Assembly (NCBI RefSeq): GCF_036898095.1
Contig: NC_090751.1
Coordinates: forward strand, 48,569,053 to 48,633,052
Length of the DNA stretch: 64,000 nucleotides
Direction of reading: 5' to 3'
Source: Palaemon carinicauda
Lineage: Eukaryota; Arthropoda; Malacostraca; Decapoda; Palaemonidae
In this document: piece by piece, positions 56,813 through 64,000 of the stretch
How the letters are laid out: every line of letters begins with the position of its first letter
How positions within the stretch are numbered: position 1 is the first letter of the stretch
The notes under the pieces: model-generated
Database searches by the model: none
What the model was told of the DNA's origin: nothing
The model's input: the letters and a program-made list of their open reading frames with translations, nothing else
Position numbers and translations under genes: made by a program

Positions 56813-59072
56813 GATCGTGAGTGTCCTTCTGTATCAATGAAGCGGCTATTTCCTTAATCAGGTCTTCTGGAAAAAGGCACTTAGAAAGAGGAGCAAAAAG
56901 AAGCTCAGATCTCTGGCACGGTGTAACTCCAGCTGAAAGGAATGAGCATAGGTTTTCACGCTTTTTAAGGACTCCGGACACAAATGATGCAGCAAGCTCA
57001 TTAGACCCATCACGTACGGCCTTGTCCATGCAGGACATAATGAGCAAGGAAGTCTCTTTCTCTGTCGGAGAGATCTTTCTGCTTAGGGCTCCTACACACC
57101 AGTCTAAGAAGTTAAAAACTTCAAAGGCCCTAAAGATACCTTTCAAAAGGTGGTCCAGGTCCGAAGATGACCAACATATCTTTGAGCGTCTCATGGCAAG
57201 GCGGCGGGGAGAGTCTACAAGACTTGAGAAGTCGCCCTGGGCAGAGGCAGGAACTCCCAAGCCGAGAACTTCTCCCGTGGCATACCAGACGCTCGATCTA
57301 GAAGAGAGTCTAGCAGTGGGAAACGCAAAGGCTGTCTTCCCTAAACTCTTCTTGGACTGCAACCATTCTCCAATCACCCGCAAAGCTCTCTTGGACGAGC
57401 GTGCGAGGACGAGTCTAGTAAAGGCAGGAGTGGTAGACGGCATGCCTAACACAAACTCTGACGGCGGAGAACGAGGAGCCACAGAAACAAACTGGTCCGG
57501 AAACAGCTCTTTGAAAATGGCCAAAACTTTCCTAAAGTCCAAAGAGGGTTGAGTAGACTTAGGCTCGTCCAAATCTGATTGTGGTTCATCTATGTGTGCA
57601 GCAACATCATCATCAGAAAGTCCCTCATCCGATAACTGATGAGGAAACGGCAACGGAGTGGGTAACGGCTGGTTCGCTGAGTCCGGTCGCACGGGTGCAT
57701 GCGTGACTGAGCCGGACGCAATGTCATGGAACTGCTGTCCAGTCTGTGAGCTGACAGCAACCATGGCAGCGCGGGGACGCACAGCGTCTACTCCAGACTG
57801 TCTGGACTGATGTGGGTGCACAGTGGAAACCACACTGGGTTGCGGAGGTTGACGCACCGGGTCAAAACAAAGCAACTCTGACGGTTGTTGAACCTCCCGA
57901 ACGTCAACGGCAACCTCCGTGCGTCGCTTAACGTCAACATGCGGCTGGCAGATCACACTGGAACGCATGGGTGGAGGAACTCTCTCAACTGGTGTGCGTG
58001 AGAAGGTTACCTCAGCGTCCACAGGACGCACAACCGATCGTGTGGAAGGTTGTAGGCTAGGTACTGCACTAGCTGGTGCGGCAGCAACCTTCTCCGCACG
58101 AAAGTCCTGCATTAGAGACGTCAGTTTAGACTGCATGTCTTGCAGTAGAGACCACTTAGGGTCTACGGGAGCAGGTGCGGCGACAGACGGTGTTACTGTC
58201 TGAAGCAGTCCCGCTTTGCCTCTCTTAGGCGGTGAGCAGTCATCGGATGACAGCAGCGAGTCCGAACTGACCCAGTGGGTACAACCGGGCCGTTGGACTT
58301 GCGCTGAAGGGACCGACTTGCGTTTTAACGGTCGTGAGACCTTGGTCCAGGGTTTCTTGCGAGAAACACCTTCCGAAGACGAGGTATAAATGGGCTCTCT
58401 CGTCTTAGTTAGGTAGGAGCGATCTTGGGTAGATACGCCCGATACCACGGAGGGAACGTCTGTTCGCTGATTAAAGCCTCTCGAACCCATTTGTCGTACG
58501 ACATTGCTTCTCCCCTGGACTTGGGAGCTTGCAAGAGGTCTCGGACTAGGAGGACGACAGGCACGAACAGACGAACCCTCAAGCGCAACACTATCCACAA
58601 CACTATCACTCGGCACTTTAGCACTTCCCACTGCACTTTTGCACTTAAGCTCCTTCACATCCGCCATTAGCTGATTACGGTCACTAGCAAGGGACTCAAC
58701 TCTCTCACCCAGAGCCTGGATGGCACGCATCATATCAGCCATCGATGGTTCCTGAGTGCCAGGAGGGGGGTTAGGAGCAACCACTACAGGGGAAGGAATA
58801 GGTTGTGGGGCATAAGGAGAGGATATATCAATAGAACGAGAAGAACTTCTCCTAACTCTATCTCTCTCTAGCCTACGTGTATACTTTTGAAATTCGATAA
58901 AATCGAATTCCGAAAGGCCAACGCACTCCTCACACTGATCTTCCAATTGACAGGTTTTATCCCGACAATTGGAACAAACAGTGTGAGGGTCGATAGAAGC
59001 CTTCGGAAGACGCCTTGAACAGTCCCTAGCATTGCACTTCCTAAATTTGGGGACTTGTGAAGGGTCAGCCAT
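56628..59072 (-). CDS. Gag-like ORF1 of element C, intact
   Basis: It has 814 residues from ATG 59072 (MADPSQVPKFRKC). An N-terminal metal-binding-type cluster has Cys 13, 18, 33, 36, 41, 47 and 50 with His30. A low-complexity Pro/Ser/Val-rich middle (about 80-500) includes a short predicted coil over GERVESLASDRNQLMADVKEL. A better conserved C-terminal half (SPPSEFVLGMP, CMDKAVRDGSNELAASFVSG) ends in a basic Gly/Arg/Lys tail (RGRASSRGGARAEGKRGKKK). The cluster and tail parallel gag of element A, although the middles share nothing. The role is inferred to be the RNA-packaging structural protein. No stop or shift is seen. Confidence 0.85.
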   Translation of the reverse strand: MADPSQVPKFRKCNARDCSRRLPKASIDPHTVCSNCRDKTCQLEDQCEECVGLSEFDFIEFQKYTRRLERDRVRRSSSRSIDISSPYAPQPIPSPVVVAPNPPPGTQEPSMADMMRAIQALGERVESLASDRNQLMADVKELKCKSAVGSAKVPSDSVVDSVALEGSSVRACRPPSPRPLASSQVQGRSNVVRQMGSRGFNQRTDVPSVVSGVSTQDRSYLTKTREPIYTSSSEGVSRKKPWTKVSRPLKRKSVPSAQVQRPGCTHWVSSDSLLSSDDCSPPKRGKAGLLQTVTPSVAAPAPVDPKWSLLQDMQSKLTSLMQDFRAEKVAAAPASAVPSLQPSTRSVVRPVDAEVTFSRTPVERVPPPMRSSVICQPHVDVKRRTEVAVDVREVQQPSELLCFDPVRQPPQPSVVSTVHPHQSRQSGVDAVRPRAAMVAVSSQTGQQFHDIASGSVTHAPVRPDSANQPLPTPLPFPHQLSDEGLSDDDVAAHIDEPQSDLDEPKSTQPSLDFRKVLAIFKELFPDQFVSVAPRSPPSEFVLGMPSTTPAFTRLVLARSSKRALRVIGEWLQSKKSLGKTAFAFPTARLSSRSSVWYATGEVLGLGVPASAQGDFSSLVDSPRRLAMRRSKICWSSSDLDHLLKGIFRAFEVFNFLDWCVGALSRKISPTEKETSLLIMSCMDKAVRDGSNELAASFVSGVLKKRENLCSFLSAGVTPCQRSELLFAPLSKCLFPEDLIKEIAASLIQKDTHDLVASSARKATPLPTLSARPRMDTPASRFIPPFRGRASSRGGARAEGKRGKKKGSKSFKGRV

Positions 59073-59479
59073 TTTGAATTGGTCTAAGGGAAATTCAAAA
59101 AACTATCAAAAAGTCATCAACAAAGAATCCGTTATCAAAAAGAGTTCAAGGATTTGTGTGAAGAGAAACCCTGCACAGCGAAAGCTCAAAACTAGAATAA
59201 AGTACTTCACCAATTAGATGTGAAAAAAATGACAAATTCGAAGATAATTTGTATTTTTCCTAACCATACAAACCTTAGCTATTTACAAAGGGTATTACTT
59301 TTAGCGTAGCTGAAATGGCGAGCCATTAGAATTTAACGAGGGTGTATTACCCCCGCGCTAGTTAGCGGGGGGGTAGGGGAGTGGTAGCTAGCTACCCCTC
59401 CTCCCCCTCACACACAGGTGAATACTCACTTTCACTTAGAGGTAGGACTTGTCTTGGGGGACAGGGCTGGCGGGCAAAT

Positions 59480-59610
59480 ATGTGTAAATAGCTAAGGTTT
59501 GTATGGTTAGGAAAAATACAAATTATCTTCGAATTTGTCATTTGTTCCGTAACCGAAATACAAACCACGCTATTTACAAAGGGTGACTTATCCCTTAGGA
59601 AGGGTGGAAA
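59480..59610 (-). repeat. Internal complementary region of element D
   Basis: ACAAATTATCTTCGAATTTG directly precedes TCATTTGTTCCGTAACCGAA, i.e. the two outer termini end to end. It is the cleanest example of this join in the window. Confidence 0.85.
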
Positions 59611-60060
59611 GTCCCCAGCCATACTGGCTTTGGCTTTACCCGGGGACTCAGAATCCGAGTGAGTCGCACTCGAGAAAAGGAGTCCCTGCACCTCACAAGT
59701 TCCTTGCACCGCAAGGAACCATGTGGCCTACGTAAGCTTGTGTGTGAAGGAAGAAGTGTGACCCGTCTTAGGCAGTTGACCTGGAGTTCCAGAAGGAACT
59801 CTGGGTTAGGACGTTCCCAATACCACCTCGTCAGGGTATGGGGGACGCGACAGTATTGACTCAATACTCGGAACACAAGGAAGCATGGTTTACCTGCAGA
59901 GGTTCGAGGTCAGCTATGCAGAGACCAGGATGCTGCTTCCCCGTAGAGGGGATGATGAAGAAAGAAGTAAGGGCCAGACATACTTCTTTCGTTCATGCAG
60001 ACTAAAACCTGATAACAATGCCCTCAACCTTCTGCTACCTGTCCAAAAAGGAGCCTGAGG

Positions 60061-61900
60061 TTAGACCAGCTGTTGTGTAGCCACCACAGAGCGATAGAAA
60101 TCGTATCGAGACTCCTGTGGGTCACGCCCTGCAGGAAGCGGGCTGCGAAGGTCATCAGACGCTTCCAGACTCCAGCTTGTAGCACCTGCGTCACAGAGTA
60201 GTATTACTCGAAGGCGAGGGACGTTGCGATGTATCCAACATCGTGCTGTAGGGAGACGTGACGGGGGAGGGTCTGAAGACAGGTCGAGATGAATGTCCTT
60301 GAGTCCGGGCTGAAGAGGTATACTGGTGACTCTCCCCCCATGTCCTCCTTGTGTTCCCAAATCGGCTGCAACTGAGGCCAAACTGCAGCTGTTCCCAGCG
60401 CTAACCTCTCGATTCCTGTACTGGCAAGAAAGAGAAGGTCTTGGGACATCAGACACAGAATGGAGACTCAAAATCTTGAATGAATCGGACCGAAGGGTCG
60501 GGACCCTCAGATTCTGAGTCTAGCCAACAACTCAGGAGCGAGCCTGAATGTTGCCTTCCCCTCTTCCTTAGAAAGGGGGGGGAGTAGTAAGAGACCAAGA
60601 AGATTGCTTACACACTGGCCGTGGCCAGAGTGAGCAGAAGACCCAAGGCGGAATACAATCCGAGGCCTGTCGTAAAAGGGTCTTGAGAAGATCTCTTAAA
60701 GGACTAAAAGTCCGAGCCATGCTCCAAGTTGGAGGTCTTCCTCCGACTAGGGCAGAGACGATCGTAGCTTCGCATGAGCGAGAATAGATCCAGCGGGCAG
60801 GAAAAGTTATTCCTTTAAGCCTGAAGGTCAGGGAAAGGCTGAGCGACAGGCTTCATTGCCAAGAGCGGAAAGGAGTTTCCTCCCGCCGAAAGGCAATAAG
60901 ACCGTTATTGCTGGAGAAGAGGCCTCACGGGAAGAGGTATATCTCCCACGGCACCAACCACCTTAGACTCTTCACTTTGCCTGGGAGACCCCTGTGGATG
61001 ACTATCGCAGATGACGCGACCTCCGTACCGCGACTGTAGCGGGTTGTCTCTTCTAGAGGAGGAAGCGTAGTGTCTCCAGGCATGAAGCCGAAGCGACGCC
61101 CCGGTTCGGGAGAGATGTCGCAGTGTGGTTGCTTGAGTAGCCTGCGCCGTGGGAGAAGCTCTCCCGGGAGTTCCGTCAGGGGAAGCAGAGGGTCCAGAAA
61201 CCGTTCTGCGCATAGTCCCAGTGGAGCTCTCCCATTGAAAGGTTGACAGACAACCTGGTTTTGTTGAGACCCATTGTCCGCAGACAAAAAGGAGGGAAGA
61301 CGCAGGCGTCGAAGTTGTCCCACCATCACCGGAATGCATCTTGCCAGAGTCTCGGGGTCTGAGACTGGGGGGAAAACTAGCGGAAGCTTGAGGTTCCAAG
61401 CTGTCGCGATCAGGTCCCCCAGATCAGCACTTGCTGGTTACCCAAGGTCAAAGACCCCTAGGTACACTCTCTCTATGAGGCTCTGCTTGGATAGTCTGAG
61501 AGAAACATTCCCCTGCCTGGAATGAGAGAGCCGATGGTGGAATTGAGAGAATCTCAATCATCCCGGTATCTCTACTGCAAGATGTGAAGGTGTGAAAATG
61601 CGTCCCCTGCTGGTTAGCATGAAGTCGACAAGCAACGGGGCGACTTGGCAGGAGCGGTAGGACTGAAGAGGGGCCAGACTAAGGCCCTTAAGCCTGCCTG
61701 AATGATGGAGAGGTATCCTTCAGGTCTTGACCATAGGCCTGGACCGGAACATGCCCCCCCCCCCCTTCCTTTGACGAGTCCGAGAACCGCATCAAGAATG
61801 TGGGGAAAGGACGAGAATATCCACTACCATCAAGAGGCTCCATAGGTCAACACCCATTGCAGGTTTAATAGTTCCGCTGGTCCCATAGGGCCAGGGAGTC
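60061..61900 (-). pseudogene. Recombinase and RNase H remnants of element D
   Basis: The 3' end (near 60061) matches the last codons of the recombinase in A (TAQQLV). The frame at 60905-61399 has RTVSGPSASPDGTPGRASPT, matching RVVSGPSAAPDGTPERTSST of A. The other two frames interleave matches, so shifts are common. Confidence 0.75.
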
Positions 61901-62720
61901 CGGTTAAACATTGCCTGAAGCCACCGGAACTTGGATCGCCCCACATGGAACTTATCCTGAGGCGACCGTTCGGACTATAAACGGGTCAATGAGGAAAGAA
62001 GAACTAGGAAACGTTCCAAGGTAGGGCTGAAAACTCTGCTTGACTGAGAACAGGTACTGCGACTCTCCTCAGTCTTGCCACAGTCAACCGAAAGGAAGGC
62101 TCGGAGGATGTGGTAACAGAATCTGGCGTCCCCAGGTGGTCACCCATCCAAGTGCCGACGTTGCTTAACCTCGCTGGACGGACGAGAAGCGGGGTTTCCA
62201 ACGTGGTAAGGCGGTTGACTCAATATCATGGCCAGATACTCCAGATGTTGAGGCAGAGGAAGAGAAGGCTCCAAGCAAAATACCATGAGCCCACACTCAT
62301 GGTCAGCATTCGGAAGCTTTTCCCGGCGCTGAAGAAGGTCGAAACCCGAGCCTACCGGAGTTGACCAGCCCTCCAAACAGCAGAGGAGGCGGAAGTCTGC
62401 ACCTGAGCGGCCAAGAGGAAGGCAGGGAGAGTTCTCTGGGGAAACAAACCTGCTATGCCACGGCGGGATAGCCACACTGCATCATAAGCAGGAATACTTG
62501 CAGTTTAGGCTGAATTCGACGAGCACCCTGGAAGATGGATGGAATGGAAACTGAAAGTACCCGTCCTTCCGATCCAGGGTTAAAGGAGTCCTGTCGCCTC
62601 GTTACCAGTCTGATCGATTCTGCTGGTCTACGCTGGCCGAAGTTTGTTCGACAAACTTGATCAGGGCTGAGAGGTCGACTATGGACATCCCCTCTCAGAT
62701 CCTTCCTTACAAGAAAGGAT
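61900..62720 (-). pseudogene. Reverse transcriptase remnant of element D
   Basis: On the minus strand the region aligns at nucleotide level with 7600-8270 of element A. It has the DLSAL box, a decayed LDLKDAY equivalent near 62560-62600, and the shared CCGAACGGTCGCCTCAGGAT near 61960. The YLDD region is lost. A 5S-like sequence interrupts it at 62112-62219. Confidence 0.75.
62112..62219 (-). pseudogene. 5S rRNA-derived sequence inserted in element D
   Basis: On the minus strand, from GTCAACCGCCTTACCACGTT at 62219 to CTGTTACC at 62112, the order of 5S rRNA landmarks is preserved. These are TTCTCGTCCG, the box A region GGTTAAGCAACGTCGG, and the box C region ACTTGGATGGGTGACCACCT. The copy is 108 bases against about 119-120 for 5S. 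The shortfall is a gap of about 11 bases between CGTCGG and ACTTGG. Both 5S ends are recognisable, and the flanks align with uninterrupted RT of element A. It is therefore a retroposed or captured 5S copy. The gap makes it a pseudogene or the head of a 5S-derived SINE. Confidence 0.88.
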
Positions 62721-62881
62721 CGACTGAGGGGGCCGGGGGTGAAGCCGTCGATGATCCTAAGGAAGACCTTCGCCTAAGGTATGGATCATTCTGCCCAACC
62801 GGGCAACTCTGCTGATGCTATGGCATAGAGGTTCAGAGACACTGAATTCGCTGACAGAGACGGCAGGCGCGATATCCTTGG

Positions 62882-64000
62882 CTACTCACAGAGATTGTGC
62901 GGGAATGGGCATCGGGAAGCTGTCATTCGGATGAGTAACCTTAAGCATCCTCCCAGCGAAAAAACCTGCAATCCTAGAGTTCGTGAACTCCTTTTAGGAC
63001 TATGCCCCCCCGGGGGAGTCTCCCGTGCCATCTGTTCCTGACAGGAGGAAACTGCAATTGGACACCTTGTCCCAGTTGTCGTAGCCGATAACTTAGGCCG
63101 ACGTGGTTGAAAGAAAAGGGAGCTGGAGCCCTGCAGAGTCTGGAAGAAAGCGCCTTGGAGGAGTGAAACCGGAAGTCGATTTACTCCGCACAGCAGATGT
63201 TTAAGTCTCTGTCCTTGGGCAAAGACAAAACTCTTCTCAAGGATGGAAGGGTGTCTGAGGTCGTTGACCTCCACAGATGAGACACCCGAAGGAAGCCTTC
63301 AGTCAGTGCGTCCAGATGGTAAAACATCGAGCTTGTCCGCAAGTAGATACTTAACGACGAAAGGCCAAGGTGCCTGAGCTCGAGAGGAGGAAAGTACCCT
63401 TGATCTTCCTGTAGCTTCCTTGAACCAAGCCTCGGGCCGTAACCGAGGAGGGAAAGAACCTGGTAAGCTCCCAGAGGAAGAGGTAAGCAGTCACCCCTTG
63501 TCCGAAGGAGAAATCTTCAACGGAAAGCCCCCCCGCCAAAAATCCTTCCAGGGCGGGAGAAGGAGAGAGTACTCGTGCAGGAGAGGGGACCCTCGAGACC
63601 GACCTCTTGGGAACCAACTTCGCCCTGGGGGAAGTCACCACGAAGTCCACTCCTCTCTTTCTCTTCAGCGTAGGAGAGACAGCCGCTGGTTTGTTACCCT
63701 GGCCGGTGAGTGCTGGTTTCATAACCCTCATTAACGCCCGTGCCAGCGGATCAAACCATGTCTGCTGCTCCAAGGACACAGAGTCCGAAATCCTCGCTAA
63801 GGTGAAAGGGATCGGGCGATCCTTTGGAGAGGACACGACGGTTCCTGCCTGAAAAGAAGGTGGGAAGAATGCTGTACTGACCTGTCTTCGTCCTGCACTA
63901 CCAACCTGTGCTTGGATGGAGGTGATCCCGAGTGCCGCCTAGGAGCACGCGTCCCTGCTGCTACCACCGGCTGTGGAATTCGCCGCGAACTATGGTCGCG
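62882..64000 (-). pseudogene. Gag remnant of element D
   Basis: The frame at 63351-63836 has LKRKRGVDFVVTSPRAKLVP and SVSRVPSPARVLSPSPA, matching LKRKRGVEVVVTSSRVKLAP and SLSKAPSSPQTFSPSPV in gag of element A. Lower coordinates continue in broken frames. The N-terminal part is outside the window. Confidence 0.8.

Larger units (their letters stand above)
52937..59228 (-). mobile_element. DIRS-like retrotransposon C (family 2), ORFs intact
   Basis: The right terminal repeat (52937-53200) and internal complementary region (53195-53275) are followed on the minus strand by recombinase, RT-RNase H and gag, all open. The 5' leader (59073-59228) is homologous to that of element B, sharing ATT[TG]GTGAAGTAC. 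It breaks off at about 59228 where family-1 element D begins, so the left terminal repeat should lie beyond D, outside the window. On coding grounds it is the youngest DIRS copy here. Confidence 0.93.
59229..64000 (-). mobile_element. DIRS family-1 element D, runs off the window
   Basis: The right terminal repeat (59229-59500, starting ATGACAAATTCGAAGATAAT) and internal complementary region (59480-59600) are followed by decayed recombinase, RNase H, RT and gag on the minus strand. The left end lies beyond 64000. The copy is inserted into the 5' leader of element C in the same orientation. It carries a 5S rRNA-derived insertion in RT. Confidence 0.9.

Noticed and set aside
56821..57552. 243-codon + strand frame inside element C
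   Set aside because: It lies antisense to intact gag and has no recognisable domain.

Overview
This is eukaryotic DNA: one split gene set in about 60 kb of transposable elements and simple repeats. No bacterial-style operons are present. The host gene, the dense DIRS-type retrotransposons, the Tigger/pogo transposons, the RTE-like LINE, the long (CA)n, (TA)n and (GA)n runs and the TAA-tailed short repeat suggest an arthropod, most likely a decapod crustacean. That is inference; nothing here fixes the species.

Host gene. Four exons on the + strand (13976-14176, 17836-18012, 33982-34174, 39078-39811) join in frame to about 434 residues. They match the WD40 protein ERCC8/CSA, the substrate receptor of the CUL4-DDB1 ligase in transcription-coupled repair. 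Introns 1, 2 and 3 are about 3.7, 16.0 and 4.9 kb and consist largely of mobile DNA.

Mobile DNA. Seven DIRS-like tyrosine-recombinase retrotransposon copies fall into two families, plus one RT scrap. Family 1: A (+, 3915-11083), G (-, 11285-13864), F (-, 29078-33735), E (-, 43592-51184), D (-, 59229 to beyond the window). Family 2: B (+, 18030-24524) and C (-, 52937-59228). C carries uninterrupted gag, RT-RNase H and tyrosine-recombinase frames with all key residues; its 5' end is broken by D. Most copies keep the inverted terminal repeats and the internal complementary region of this order. Other elements are a full-length but frameshifted Tigger (14242-17133), a Tigger derivative whose open frame lacks the catalytic domain (40392-41855), an RTE-like LINE (35280-37860), a CR1/Jockey-like LINE fragment (41860-43155), a TTAA-flanked MITE (13519-13822), two foldback elements (1703-3812) and three copies of a TAA-tailed repeat.

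Other signals. A 5S rRNA-derived sequence sits inside the RT of element D (62112-62219). A GC-rich minisatellite in the gag of element E is open in all six frames. A 70-bp, 16-copy minisatellite lies in ERCC8 intron 2. Boundaries of degenerate elements are good to a few tens of bases only.
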